The notes below the pieces were generated by a model, which saw nothing but the letters and a program-made list of their open reading frames with translations, was not told the origin of the DNA and did not search any database. Made by a program: the position numbers and the translations under genes. Of a stretch of DNA of 64,000 bases, positions 11,540 to 22,965 are shown one piece after another; the stretch's first letter is position 1; every line of letters starts with the position of its first letter. The stretch covers positions 694,352-758,351 of the forward strand of contig VSDK01018023.1 in assembly GCA_009767595.1 (NCBI GenBank), read 5' to 3'. This DNA is from Symbiodinium kawagutii (taxonomy: Eukaryota; Sar; Dinophyceae; Suessiales; Symbiodiniaceae).

Positions 11540-11640
11540 CACGTTTCAGGAAGCCGGCCCCACAAACGTGGCACTGGCGACCCGGACAAGGCCGGCAGCC
11601 AATGAAAGGTCCATGAATGGGAGCTCCGTAGCTTGCTGGG

Positions 11641-11790
11641 TTAATGGTTTATTGATTTATCGGTGATAAAACGTGATGAATATTTGGTTTATTGAAAGTT
11701 TCTCGATCTATTGGCAATCTATTGGTGACAAAATGTGATGAATATTTGGTTTATTGAAAGTTCATCGATTTATTGGTGATAAAAAGTGAT
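11641..11790. repeat. Tandem repeat, two and a half copies of about 65 bp
   Basis: The unit contains GTGATGAATATTTGGTTTATTGAAAG and TATTGGTGATAAAA-type blocks, repeated with point differences. Confidence 0.75.
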
Positions 11791-12117
11791 AAATATGATG
11801 CATGTGAATGAAAATTACTGGATGGCAGCCAGCAAACATCCTACAGAATCGTTTGGTAAAGCAACCCCGCAAGTTGTGTTTGATACACAACGTCTAATTC
11901 TTTCTCAAAATCGGGAAGGATCAGAAATGGTTGGCTTGTTACCTTCTGAAATCACTGTAAATATATCTGTAAATGATATTGTAAATGACAATTTGTTACA
12001 TTTTGAAATCACTGTAAGTATATCTGCAAATCACAAATAGCTTCTTGGATGATAACTGGGTGCACCCCAAACTGACTTCAGAAGCGGTACCCCAAACTTC
12101 GTTCACTGGGCTTCCAG

Positions 12118-12226
12118 CGCATGCGCCGTCTCTGCGCAGGCCCAAAGCTTGAGGCCGTAATGATCCATGAGGCGTGGGCCACCCATGGGATCCATGGCGT
12201 GGGGCGTGATGCCGCTCAGCACCATG
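12118..12226 (+). CDS. Candidate exon, strand uncertain
   Basis: On +, GGGCTTCCAG precedes RMRRLCAGPKLEAVMIHEAW..., and an F4 element starts two bases after the end (GC donor). On the - strand the same bases read a C-terminus, ...DHYGLKLWACAETAHALEAQ then TGA at 12105-12103. Both are plausible; + is kept only because the recognised genes are on +. Confidence 0.3.
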
Positions 12227-12227
12227 G

Positions 12228-12334
12228 CTGGTTGGGAAGGAGCTGGCGGCCAGGAGCCAGGGATATCCCAGCAGCCCTTTCATACGGGGGAGCGGTGCCA
12301 GGAGCGGCCCCCAGGAGTGGTGTAACCAGATTGT
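12228..12334. mobile_element. F4 TIR element abutting an exon-like island
   Basis: It runs CTGGTTGGGAAGGAGC to GTGTAACCAG. With the preceding G the element would offer GC...AG boundaries. Confidence 0.55.
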
Positions 12335-12866
12335 AGGAATAGTACCAATAGTTATCAATATCCAAATAGTTTCGTGCTGGAGTGATGGTGTAGTGTTGGA
12401 CTATCGTATCATATCGTATCCAAATAATGATGCGTTTAGTAATCATTGTGGCCAAGTTGGGTTTGTAGTTGTGAGTAGGTATACAGCTGTACTTTTTTTG
12501 ATGGGGAGGTGCCATGGCACCACTCTATTTGAATTGGGATTGAGAATAGCAGCATGCCATTGAGGGAAGTAATTCGACGGTTTTGATTATTTAATTAAGC
12601 TGCGGATAGACTTGAACACACTAACTTCCATTGCTCAATAACTGCTACTGAAGCGAACTGCGGTTCGACGACGATGGCGAGAGAGAGGGGACCCTTTCAG
12701 AACCTTTCAGTGTTTAACAAGTATAAATGTTCAATCCAAAACACCCATGTAAAACTGAAACGGCGGGACCGCCAAGCCCAGCGAGAGAGAGAGAGAGACC
12801 CATGTAAAACTCCATGCGCAGCAGGGGTCAAGATAAGGTCACTTTGCTGCCATGTGATTTCCATAG

Positions 12867-12965
12867 CGTTTGGCATTGCGGCACGGCCCAGCCCTGGTGG
12901 GAGGTCCTACAGGACAAGAATTCCTTGGGTTTGCAACGTCCAGAGGAGCGACCGCTCGACTGGAG
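12867..12965 (+). CDS. Candidate exon, unknown protein
   Basis: Acceptor TTTCCATAG, donor AG/GTGGGG. The frame gives WHCGTAQPWWEVLQDKNSLG and continues RPEERPLDW. One of the better single-frame islands; no family recognised. Confidence 0.4.
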
Positions 12966-13538
12966 GTGGGGGGGGCCCCGCAACCGTTGTGATGCCCCTG
13001 GGGGTCGTACCCCTTGGGTTGTAATGTTAGCCCTGGATTAATAAACCCCTGGTTGATTCATTGGGGGGGTTACCATTCTAATGGAAAACCAAGGCTTTTA
13101 GGGGACACCCCCTATTGATCAACCAAGGTTTTGTTAATTTGGGGTTAACATTAAGCCCTAAGACCAGCTAGTTGGATGGCTGTCCCAACATTTAAGGCGT
13201 AAGGAAGTGCTTGGTTCTAGCATGTTCTAACCTTGTGGTAGCTACTAGCCATGGTTACCGGTTCTTAAGTTTGATGATCATCTATGTTAGTTGCATTTGT
13301 GCCACTGGCGGTTGCTTCAGTTTCGTCAATGTGCCTAACTTGGGCCATCACTTTGATGGTACTTGATCTCGTTGATGTTCGGTTGGTCGGGTGGTTGGGC
13401 GCTCCACGGTTTCCCGTTGCTGGTTGTTGTTTGCTACCCCATGGCTGAGCGCCAATAACCGGTGTTGGCTAGTTGTGGGTCTTGTTTGGGGAAGCCACAA
13501 CGCCGACACCCCGCCAAAGCTTTTCTTCATGTCTCAAG

Positions 13539-13631
13539 GCAGCAGCTGAAACAGCAAGGCATCTACATTTTTTCCAGTTGCTTGGTGGCCTTTCAGCTGT
13601 ACCATGCTTGCGCGATCATCTCAGCATGTGA
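13539..13631 (+). CDS. Candidate terminal exon
   Basis: After TTTTCTTCATGTCTCAAG the frame reads AAAETARHLHFFQLLGGLSA and ends PCLRDHLSM at TGA 13629-13631. Helical composition; partner exons unknown. Confidence 0.3.
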   Translation, partial: AAAETARHLHFFQLLGGLSAVPCLRDHLSM

Positions 13632-14502
13632 CAAGCTGACATTCTAGCAGTGCATTGGGAAGGGCTGTCCCAAACGCATTGCTGATCCAAATGTCAAGTA
13701 CCATGTGGTGTTTCCAAAAAGTATTCCTACCATACTAGTTGATACCCCGTCGTTATATCGCTAAGTGGTGATGGCTGACAATGGTATAACGGTAGAACCA
13801 TTAATGCTGAACTATGGCTTGTGATGGTTGGTAATGGCCAATATCCATGGCAAAGAACCATCAACCATCCAACCATTGACCACCATCGGCCATCATTTAC
13901 CATTATTGACGGCCCTCATTCACCATTATCACCAGGGAATCCACAAAAGGATGCTGTTCCTTTGCGAACATGGGGGAGGGTCGCTTCATGAAGGTGTTGG
14001 AAGATGTGTTCTGCAGGATTACGCCCTACTACCTTGAAAACAACGGTTCTTTCTTCCCAATATCTTTGAAAATGATGCAGTGTTCCCCACTTCAAATGGA
14101 TGTACTCCAGTGCGAAATGCATTTTGTTGGCGCTGTCTCCCAAAACATTGAGGCAAATGAAAAAATAGTATATTCAAGAATCTTCACTCTTTGCAGTGTT
14201 TGACAAGTAATATGGCATGAAATAGTGCAGTAAGGGTGAGGTTTCTTGCTCAAAAAAGAGGCTTTAAGATTTTAGACCTTTGCCTTCAAGAAACCTAGAG
14301 GGTGACCTTTGAAGACGCCAATATTTCATGATCTGTCCAAGATCACTCCCCAAATTTCCCGAAGAAAAGATGCCAGAGTGTTATCTATTGCTTTCGCTTC
14401 TATCCCCATCGTGGCTGGTGTGGGCAGTGAACCAATCTAAAGAAGTGCAGCTGTTGCTTTGCGGCTCCAGTGGAACCCATTGTCAGCCAGATTCAGCCAA
14501 CC

Positions 14503-14624
14503 ATTTGGTGGTTTCTAAAAAGTACTGTAGGTGTTTCCCCAAATCATCCAGTTTATTAACCATGGATTTATAGTACAAAACCAGCCATAACTTTGGGGCT
14601 CCTTATTTCGAGAAACCATCATTT
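14503..14624. mobile_element. F1 TIR element
   Basis: ATTTGGTGGTTTCTAAAAAG to CGAGAAACCATCATTT; flanks ATTT/ATTT suggest a short target duplication. Confidence 0.75.
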
Positions 14625-14677
14625 GCCCAATCCAGACCCCTTCCGAACCAGCAACCCATCGCTCCGAGGCTATCCAG

Positions 14678-14786
14678 CTGCTGCGTTGGAACTGCACTAC
14701 AAAGATCCGGAGCTGATTTCCATACGAGCCTTGCCACGCGTTGCAGCGGGCGAGAGACTACCTGGGGCACCCAGCGTCTCCCAAGG
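14678..14786 (+). CDS. Candidate exon, unknown protein
   Basis: After GGCTATCCAG the frame gives AALELHYKDPELISIRALP and RVAAGERL. The IRALPxVAAGExL stretch is faintly like the end of a SET domain, but the needed NHSC/ELxYDY motifs are not seen. The - strand also reads open. Confidence 0.3.
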
Positions 14787-16037
14787 GTCCCACCATGGTT
14801 CACCATGCTTCAGCAACACTTGATGATGAGATCCGGCGACCATGCTTGGGGGAAAAGCTTGGCATCGGTTAATTACATGTGATATAGCTTCAATCGATTC
14901 CCCAAAATGGTGACAGAATAGTTGTGGCATATGCTACCCACCTTCATATGTATATCCAACTATGCTTATCAAAGTTTAATCCATGTCAGCATTGAACCAA
15001 GACAAGAGGTCATGCCTGAATATCCAAACAACACATGAATTGAAATATATCACTCTCTCTCTCTACATATACATATTTTGACATTATTATTTCAAAATTT
15101 CTGATAAACATGTCCAAACATTTTGTGATAAATGTGGCATATTCAAGCGTAGGAACGCCAAGCATGCCAAGCATGGCGATGGCGACGGTGCTGAGGACAG
15201 CTGAGAGACATCACAGAGGTGCTTCTGGAAGAGGGGACGCACTTGAAACGCTGTTGGTTGGTTGGTGGTTTTCGGAAATTTTGGTTGGTTCATTGGCTGC
15301 TGGCTTTCCAGAAAACAATCCAGGACATTGTAAGAGATATTTGAATCTGGACATTAAAGGGCACTTACAGTATGTTTGGACGATAATAAAGGAGGCTGGT
15401 TGTATGATATGGTCGTTGGGCACCATGAAATTCATCATCACGGTGTTGCCCTGGCCAGGCCGCGATTATGGACTTTGACCACGACCGGAAGTAGCCTGGC
15501 GTAGAACTGTTCCCGGGGAAAACTGGTGGTTGAGACTCGAGACTGGTGAGGGAATGAGTGGTGAAGAACGGTTGAGGAACAAGCATTGTGGTCGCAAAGG
15601 TTTCGTCGGATGTAAATATATAGTTTGGTTGAAAATTGATTGCTGTGATGTTGGTTTGTTGGCACTGCTGTTGGTAATCGCTCGGCTAAGAAGCTACAGT
15701 AGTTGATCAGAGGGGATACCACCCGGACCACAGACAGAATGGCCAGAATTTGACAATGGCTTGTGAAGGACAATGATGGTTAATGAATGTATGCACGTCG
15801 ATTGTGGCTAAAGTTATCCAATGGAGAATCAACAGTTTCCAGAGGCGTATGGGTATGGGTCAAATCACAACCATCAACCAAGAAACAGAGGGATCAAAAT
15901 CCCAACGAAGACCAGGTCGATCATTGATGGAATGTGAACAGCCAGGGAAACAGCGTACCCATACCTACAAAGTATACACGACACTCATGCATTGAATGGG
16001 CCTTTGAGAAAGATACTCACAGCACCACAACATGCAG

Positions 16038-16169
16038 TTCCAAGAGGGTTCGCTCAGGTTCATGGCAGAATGGGATGATTGGAATTGCATGGAAGCCATC
16101 CTTCAGCACGACATCCATCGAAGCTTGGAGCAGTGGATCGACCCTGTGCCACGTTGCAGGAAAGGATGA
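16038..16169 (+). CDS. Candidate terminal exon
   Basis: After CACAACATGCAG the frame reads FQEGSLRFMAEWDDWNCMEA, then ILQHDIHRSLEQWIDPVP, and stops at TGA 16167-16169. A 187-codon - strand frame (16017-16580) overlaps it, so strand is not certain. Confidence 0.35.
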   Translation, partial: FQEGSLRFMAEWDDWNCMEAILQHDIHRSLEQWIDPVPRCRKG

Positions 16170-16502
16170 GCAACAAGAACATTCAGGTCTAGTGGAAAGC
16201 AGCAAGCAGCTCACCATTATTCTTGCAATTGTCATAGCTGGATTTTTCGTGAATTCGCGCACTTTTGCTGCCACAGCTGCTGAATCATGTGGTGAAGAAC
16301 TTTCCAAATGCGCGGCGGGTCGGAGATTGTCAAAGGTTGGGCTGCGCCTGATTTCAATTCCCTGCGCATGACTATCTTCTAAGAATGGTACATAGCCACC
16401 TCTTTTGGTACAGGTCAATGACCTCATATCACCTCTTGAGGATTGTGTTTCCACGCTGCACGGATTGCCCATCTCGGTGCTGCAACCTCCCCTTGTGATC
16501 AG

Positions 16503-16600
16503 ATATATCAGATGGTTTTGGGCCTCGACCCACCCTTGGGAGCGCCAGAGTTCCGAGGAGCCAATGAATTCCCTCATCACCTCCGCATGTCACATCAGCG
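16503..16600 (+). CDS. Candidate exon, unknown protein
   Basis: Acceptor CCTTGTGATCAG, donor CAGCG/GTGTCC. Reads IYQMVLGLDPPLGAPEFRGA then NEFPHHLRMSHQ. A second + frame is also open. Confidence 0.35.
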
Positions 16601-17460
16601 GTGTCCAATTTCCAAAAGAACTGATTAGTTATGTACCATTCTCAGGAGATGGTCACGAGTCATGAGTCCTTTAATGAATGCTTTTTATATTTGTATCCAC
16701 GTCTTGTTTGTTGATGATGACCAGCAAGCCAACATGAGCTGATCTCATGCAAGCTCACATGGGTCAACAAGTGCATTTTGGTCGAATCTCCAGACCGAGC
16801 AGAGCTGGTTTCAAGTTTTATTGAGATGATAGCTGATCCCTCAGGGTTGGTGTAACACTGAAGGATATTATATTATAGTAAAGGCTTATTCAGGGGTCAA
16901 TGAGCATCATTCTCCATGAGATAGGTTGCAACTTGACTATGACAGTTTTGTCTATTTCTCTTGCTGGTTGGGTCCTTGCCTGGCTACATCCCCGCATGAG
17001 CTAAGCAGTTTTCTGTTTCCTATCGATAGCTTGTTCATTGAGCCGTTGCCTCCCAATTCTTGTTGGTTGTTGCGGATTGTCCCTGAGCCAACCTTTTAGT
17101 TTTCATGATGATCATTCGCCATATGAACCATCTTGAATGACCTTGAACCATTGTTGCCAGCCATGATTCACCACAAAACCAACACTTGTAGTAAGAATGA
17201 CCACCATTATGATACAGTACGTTATATAGCCATTTGGTATGAATCTTCACGAAGCTGTACTCGTAGTGTTTATTTTTTAGCCAATGTCAGTGGCCATGTT
17301 GAATCCTATTGTCAGTGTATGGCCATCTCAAATCATTGAAGCATAGTAATTAGCCAATATTCTTGGGACTTTCTACAGAAATAAGTACTTTTCCATGGAA
17401 CCCTAGTAATTACCAACCATAGAACCCTAGCTCCTTACCTACACGAGCCAAGGAATTGAG

Positions 17461-17493
17461 ATCCACCTGGACTTGCACAACGACAAGCTACAG
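17461..17493 (+). CDS. Candidate 11-codon exon
   Basis: AATTGAG / IHLDLHNDKLQ / GTACAA. Short but clean at both ends. Confidence 0.25.
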
Positions 17494-17590
17494 GTACAAT
17501 TCAAGGACTTTAGAGGGGTCGCTGCCTCCTCAAAGGGGGGGGGCCTGGAAGCAGAGAGAAGAAAAATGGCGGACTAATGAGGAATGAATC

Positions 17591-17681
17591 TGGTTGGTGG
17601 TTGCGTTTAGCATGTTTCCTCCCGTATTTGGATGGTTGGTGGAATAGTTTAGAAAATCAGACGGGTTGAACCCACCAACCA
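17591..17681. mobile_element. F3 TIR element
   Basis: TGGTTGGTGGTTGCG to GGGTTGAACCCACCAACCA. Confidence 0.7.
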
Positions 17682-17847
17682 GTAGAGTGGTTACTTCATG
17701 CTGATTAGTGATTGCCCCTTGCGCTCAATGATGGTTTGAGTACAACTGCTTGTTTGACGGGGCCAAATGGCTGGGAACTAGTGGAATTCTTTGATCCACA
17801 AAGGAAATCAGTGTTACACAACAAGCCAGGGCTTGTCCAATGACACA

Positions 17848-17962
17848 TGGCTGTGAGTCAGAACCCGGTACCCCTGGATCCCCTCTCATTAGCCATTGTT
17901 TTCCCTATGATTTGGTTGGTTATTATAAGCCACGATGGATAGTTAATATTGACCCACAGCTA
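17848..17962. mobile_element. F2 TIR element
   Basis: TGGCTGTGAGTCAGAACCC to ATTGACCCACAGCTA, flanked by ACA on both sides. Confidence 0.7.
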
Positions 17963-18027
17963 CATGGCATTCATTGACCAAGTCTCTTGGTGAAAAAAAA
18001 GGATCAAACCCTGGAGGGACGCGCCAG

Positions 18028-18129
18028 CATAAATTCACCCCAGAAGAGCTTTGGCAGTGGTGGCCTCCATCAGACCTAGCTGCTTTCATGATCTCCAAGT
18101 GCTGGAACGCCGGCGGCGGTCACTGCTGA
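18028..18129 (+). CDS. Candidate C-terminal exon
   Basis: After GACGCGCCAG the frame reads HKFTPEELWQWWPPSDLAAF then MISKCWNAGGGHC and stops at TGA 18127-18129. Coherent composition in one frame; family unknown. Confidence 0.4.
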   Translation, partial: HKFTPEELWQWWPPSDLAAFMISKCWNAGGGHC

Positions 18130-18584
18130 AACCGGCCAGAAAGTAATCGTTGGATGATGGCTACCAACCCACAGTGATGATCTGATGCCTTTTTATGGTT
18201 CATGATGATCAACTCCATATCAATGATGATATTCGGTGAATCATGATGGTGAAATATGGTGAATAATAATGGCTAGTTGATGCTTGACTATCACCCATTA
18301 GTTGTCTTCCATGGATTCCGTTATTAATATTGATCAACTTTCAATATTTCAATCATACTCCTCCGTTCATTTTGAATAATGATTCATCAATTATGACCGG
18401 TAACGGATGATTGATCATTTAGAAACCATATGCCTAACCATTAATTAATTCATATACCGTCATATACCTTAGAAATAATCATGGTTTAAGCAAAGGTTTG
18501 CGACGGTTTTCTCCTATAGTCCTAGTGGAATCCCGAGCGGGAATCCACTGCGAAGCGTGAGCCTCCAAGCTGTAGACATCTCAG

Positions 18585-18689
18585 GAGACGTCGGAGCTGT
18601 TTAACCAAGATGCTGCCAACCTCAAGCGCCGAAGGGACATTTTAAGAGGCACAGATCCTGTCTCTTCGCGGGGATCCACGGCAAGTGGG
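18585..18689 (+). CDS. Candidate exon, unknown protein
   Basis: Acceptor GACATCTCAG, donor GG/GTCAAT. Reads ETSELFNQDAANLKRRRDIL then RGTDPVSSRGSTASG. A polar helix; a vague SNARE-like look is not enough for a call. Confidence 0.4.
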
Positions 18690-19396
18690 GTCAATTTTAT
18701 GCAATCCCTGGGATTCCAAGGGTGCCTTTGGGAATTTTTTGGGGAGATTCTAGGGATGAATAAGGAATAGATGGATATGTTGGGATTCCAAGCACCATTG
18801 TTTTAAGGGTCAGCCTGTGTTGACCTAAGGTGACCAGCCTGAGGTGGTTAATCTGCGTTTTGGATCAACCATGGTCGGTGCTGGAACGTCAGGGCAATAC
18901 TGAGCAACCAGCAAATGGATAGATGAGCCCAACAAAGGTCCCTGTAGTTTGGCCATTTACTGTCGGTCCCTGGTTTTGACAGCGTCTCGACGGTCGGAAC
19001 ATCTGGAGATCAGCCCCTGAAATTGAGAACAGTTCGTGGATTCACCGGATCGGTCGGAAAATCGACCTTTCAAGCTTGGAAACCCAAGTGATTTTCCCAT
19101 GAACATCATGAGCCATTTCTTGCATTCCCTTTGCTTCCAGTTACTGTTAGAATAATTGGGAACCAGCTGGTTTGTACCACAGCAGTTGGGGGTTGGCTAC
19201 CTACTATGATGGTAACTGGCTGTGCACCTGAGATTAGCAAATCTGGTGCTGTAACGGCTGTATCTCAACGAAATATGATGATGAATTGGCACCAAGTGTT
19301 GGTTCAAGGAAGTTGGGGGGGCTACGGGCATGAGCAGTCGGTTCACGACGGCTCATGTCGCTTAATCCGCTCATGCCATGGTGCTTTCCCTTTCAG

Positions 19397-19459
19397 CTCC
19401 CCCACGGCTCCCTGCTCCGTAGCCCTGGATCAGGGATCTATCGCCGTTGCAATGCGCCG
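19397..19459 (+). CDS. Candidate exon, unknown protein
   Basis: A 21-codon phase 0-0 exon after a textbook acceptor (GCTTTCCCTTTCAG) and before CCG/GTGACA: LPHGSLLRSPGSGIYRRCNA. The frame stays open another 38 codons to a stop at 19576. Confidence 0.4.
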
Positions 19460-19640
19460 GTGACAGCCTGCGGGCCGCAGGAAGCGTGGGGATCTTGGGG
19501 ATCTTGGGACGGCGAGCGGATGCGAGTGGGCCCTCAAAGCTGGAGATTGGAGGAAACCTATTCATTCTATAGGTGAAATTGACACGGATGTGTGTTGAAC
19601 CCCCCATGGCCGTGGTACCAGTTGGAAAAGTGAAGCAATC

Positions 19641-19752
19641 ATATGGTGGTTTCTCAAAATAGGAGACCTGCAAAATCATCCAATATTAGTCATTTTTTGC
19701 CATAAGCCATCAATTGTTCGGGTAATTACCCGTATTTTAAGAAGCCACTACA
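19641..19752. mobile_element. F1 TIR element
   Basis: ATATGGTGGTTTCTCAAAAT to ATTTTAAGAAGCCACTACAT. Confidence 0.8.
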
Positions 19753-20025
19753 TGGATGTGGCTTGACCTGATCGCTATTTGTAGCAAGAAACACCTATGT
19801 GAGTTCCAGAAAGTCAGTCATCTATGGTAGTTTGACCCAAGGTGCCAAGCAAAAACAGGCTCGGAACGGTTTCGGGGCCCCTTGTTGCATATCATCGGCT
19901 AGTTAGTTGGTACTAGCCAATGTCGACAGATGCCGATGAGAGAGGGAGAGAGAAGGTTTGGTTTTCCAACTGTAGGCTCATGACTCGCCAACCCAAAAAT
20001 GTGCAGAAGGCCTTCAGTGCTCAAG

Positions 20026-20949
20026 ATGGCTCCCAGAAAGGTGGCTCTGACAGGATTCCCCCGTGCTGTTGCTCTGGGTGTGCTGGCATTTTTGGCCAGA
20101 CCGGCATTCTGCCCTGAGCCAGTCCAATGCTCAGGTGGTGTCAAAGTCATTTCAAGGGAGAGCTTGTTTGTCAGCGAACCAGATCCCGCATGGTTTGGCA
20201 ACGGGCCGAACCCTGATCGACCACAAACCAAGAACTGGACCAACGCGAACTGGTTGAAGTCTCGTTTCCACTTCAACTTCGCTGAGTACGGCTATGGCCG
20301 AAACAACTTTGGGGTGCTGCGTGTGATGAATGATGATTTGGTTCAGCCTAGCAGGGGCTTTGGATCCCATCCTCACCGAGATATGGAGATCTTAACGTTC
20401 ATACTTCATGGCAGCTTGACCCACAAGGACTCCACTGGAACTCAGGAGACATTGGGCCGTGGAGGCATACAGTACATGACCGCAGGACATGGAGTGCTGC
20501 ACTCTGAGCAGAATTTGGACGCAGCTTCCCCACTGCGTTTCATCCAATGCTGGGTTCTACCAAGAGAAAGGGGGCTGAAGCCGCGCTATGGCTCCATGGC
20601 AGGTGATGCTATTGCACAGGCCTCTCGTCTCAATCAGTGGAGTCATGTAGTCTCAGATGTGGCTGAGCCTCAAGTGACACCTGTGAAGATCCACCAAGAT
20701 TGCAATGTCTACATTTTGGAGCTTACCGATGCCGCTTCAGTGCCAGAGCTTCTGTTGGATTCTGGGCGTCAGGGCTACCTGCTGTGTGCAGAAGGCCATG
20801 TGCAGCTCTCAGATGCGCTTGGGCAGCAGCATGTGCTGCGACGGCACGATGCAGCGGAGTTGAAGGGTCCGCTGGTGTTGAAGCCAGCTCTACGGAGTGA
20901 AGCTTCGATGCTTATTTTCTTTGAGATGAAAGAAGCTGCAGATGCATGA
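20026..20949 (+). CDS. Pirin-family bicupin with hydrophobic N-terminus, intronless
   Basis: A 307-residue pirin/YhaK-family protein. Pirins are two-cupin proteins that bind iron; some act as quercetin 2,3-dioxygenases, and animal pirin is a nuclear cofactor. The metal ligands are visible: H115-P-H117 in SHPHRDMEI and H159-S-E161 in GHGVLHSEQ. Other family marks are RGFGSHPHRDME, GGIQYMTAGHG and FIQCWVLPRERGLKPRY. The C-terminal cupin follows from about residue 200. Length is close to human pirin (290) plus about 30 added residues: MAPRKVALTGFPRAVALGVL and a small-residue segment, which could be a signal or plastid-type leader. I chose ATG 20026; an in-frame ATG at 19999 would add nine residues. 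There is no intron, unlike the surrounding exon islands. GCTCAAG, the last seven bases of DinoSL, directly precedes this ATG, but seven bases is weak evidence. Confidence 0.93.
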   Translation: MAPRKVALTGFPRAVALGVLAFLARPAFCPEPVQCSGGVKVISRESLFVSEPDPAWFGNGPNPDRPQTKNWTNANWLKSRFHFNFAEYGYGRNNFGVLRVMNDDLVQPSRGFGSHPHRDMEILTFILHGSLTHKDSTGTQETLGRGGIQYMTAGHGVLHSEQNLDAASPLRFIQCWVLPRERGLKPRYGSMAGDAIAQASRLNQWSHVVSDVAEPQVTPVKIHQDCNVYILELTDAASVPELLLDSGRQGYLLCAEGHVQLSDALGQQHVLRRHDAAELKGPLVLKPALRSEASMLIFFEMKEAADA

Positions 20950-21884
20950 GGATAGCCATGAACAACTAGTCGTTCGATGTTATTGATGTGGATTGGTTGC
21001 TAATGGATACGCTGCCAGTACGGATTAATATACTGATCGAACTAGCTGAATTATCTTGTATGCTATGTTTCGTATTGTTTTATTGCCATCCATGGCTGGA
21101 ACTTGCCTTAACCGCAACCAACCGCGACAATATGCTATTTTGCACGGTCAAATCTCACCTGATAGCAATAGGCAATAGTTACTAAATAGTTACTAAAAAA
21201 AAAGTACAGGTTTAGATCAGGGAGGTTTAGGCCGGGAAAGTAGTTTCCACTCATCTCATTTGCAGCTTCGCTCGCAGTTTCCAAGTTGCAGTTTTGTCCT
21301 GGCATGGAACTCCTGGATACATGATGGGCTTCCTGCCGTAGCACAAGCTTTGAACCCTGGAATGGTAGATCCATAGAACTAAACGAGCCATTTTTGGATA
21401 AACTGGCAGCTGTTTATGGTTAAACTGATGATGTTCTATTGTTAGGGGTCTACCATTCTGCTAATTGTATAGATGCCGAGCCCGTTCAGCAGATTGAACT
21501 TGCCAAAGTATTTTGTGAAAAAGTTGCTCTCGGTCCCGGCAATTCAAGACCCCATGATGCTGAGTTGTTTGGACGGGAGTCTTGAATTCGCTGGAGAGGT
21601 ATTTATCTGTGATTTCTCTACTGTAAGCAAGTGATGCTGGCAGTGAGTTGTAGGACATTCTTTCAGGTAAGTCTCGGCAACAGCAGAGAGATGAGAGGAG
21701 TAAATAGTTCAGGATGCAGATTGCGACCTAATTCGCTAAATGCGGTTTCAATCCTTGGTAAGTTCTCAAGAATGCGGCTTGCTTTCGACATGGCGCTGAT
21801 TGTTGGGAGGCTGCGTCTAGTATTTCAGGGGTACGGTCATGCACAAGAAACCTGAGTCAGTTTGCAAACATTCCAGAATTCACC
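20950..21884. other. 3' flank of the pirin gene, no gene seen
   Basis: AT-rich, with no island that has usable splice sites and no clear repeat. Dinoflagellates seldom use a canonical AATAAA, and none is claimed. Confidence 0.5.
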
Positions 21885-22003
21885 AAATGGATGTTTCTCA
21901 AAATGGGAGTACCCCCAAATCATTTGGTTATTAAGCATTTGCAGCATTTGTAGTAATAAGCCAACCATTTTTGGTGCTCCCTACAGTAAGAAACCACCAA
22001 ATG
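21885..22003. mobile_element. F1 TIR element
   Basis: AAATGGATGTTTCTCAAAAT to AGTAAGAAACCACCAAATG; AAATG flanks both sides. Confidence 0.75.
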
Positions 22004-22138
22004 ATCGTCAGGATACCTGGCTTTGACCCGTTCAGCACTGTCATTCGCTATCAGCAAGATCATGACCATCATCAATCATGTCAACCCATGATCCTGCTGA
22101 AGCCTTCGCTCCCCCAAGCCCTTGCACGTCGTCCGCAG

Positions 22139-22174
22139 GAGGACAGCCCTGATGAAAGCGAAGAATCCGATTCG
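22139..22174 (+). CDS. Candidate acidic exon
   Basis: CGTCCGCAG / EDSPDESEESDS / GTGGCT, phase 0-0. The frame is open upstream (LPQALARRPQ), so the exon may start earlier. An F4 element follows. Confidence 0.3.
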
Positions 22175-22182
22175 GTGGCTGG

Positions 22183-22300
22183 CTGGTGGTGGGGAGCGGT
22201 TTTGGAGCCAGGGGTATCCCCGTGGCCCTTTGAAGGACCTTGAAACGGGGAGCTGAGGAGCCACCGGGAGGGCTTCCAAATGCTAGATGGTGGGGTTATA
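22183..22300. mobile_element. F4 TIR element, diverged
   Basis: Contains GGGGAGCGGTTTTGGAGCC and CCTTTGAAGGACC typical of F4; the right border is approximate. Confidence 0.5.
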
Positions 22301-22923
22301 CTAGTGGTGAAGGATTCATAAGCTGTTGGTTATGCTTGGTTGCTTAGAGTTGGTTCCAATGTTTTGCTCATGGTCATGTTGCTGAACAGTGGTTTATAGT
22401 GGATACAAATTGTTTTAAACGTTTTTTTAAACGATGTTTGATGGTTTGGAGATGCGTATCAGGAATGGCTTAATACTAGTAAAGGTATGTGGTAAATAGG
22501 CGATGTAATGGTTGACAATGTACGGGTCAATTTTTGATTGGTGTTCAGTGATAGTTAGCAAAAGCTGCAAATGATTGGGATTGGTTCAATAGTCAAAGAT
22601 GGTTGATCATGTGTGAGTGATGATCGGTAATTAATGCTGAGTGTTGGCAAATGTACGTTTAAACCATTGCTGATGATGATTAATCATTGCTCTCACTGAT
22701 CAACACGAACTAATTTGAAAACACAATTGTGAAAACTTTTGATTTTGCTTGTTCTGCTATTACTGAATGTTTTGGTATTACCAGGATTTGTTGGCTATTC
22801 CATGTTTAAGTCAACTAGTTAGGTCATTTTGTTTCAACCCTTCTATTGCATTTATTATTTCGTGTTGATGTCAGTTCTGTCCGCGAGTGGTGTACCCTCA
22901 AAAAAGGCTTGTACCCTTGGCAG

Positions 22924-22965
22924 ATGCCCCCAGTCGGCCATATCGACCTGAGCCACTTTGGCTAT
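22924..22965 (+). CDS. Candidate 14-codon exon
   Basis: TACCCTTGGCAG / MPPVGHIDLSHFGY / GTGCAA, phase 0-0. It lies inside a longer 130-codon open frame whose remainder is AT-rich and not protein-like. Confidence 0.3.

Noticed and set aside
14678..14786. SET-domain methyltransferase exon
   Set aside because: IRALPxVAAGERL is only faintly similar and the NHSC and catalytic Tyr motifs are absent.
16017..16580. 187-codon - strand frame as a gene
   Set aside because: It overlaps two + islands with better splice borders, and has no domain or coherent composition; kept only as a caveat.
18585..18689. SNARE motif
   Set aside because: A polar helix with Arg/Gln is present, but no heptad register or central-layer context can be shown in 35 residues.
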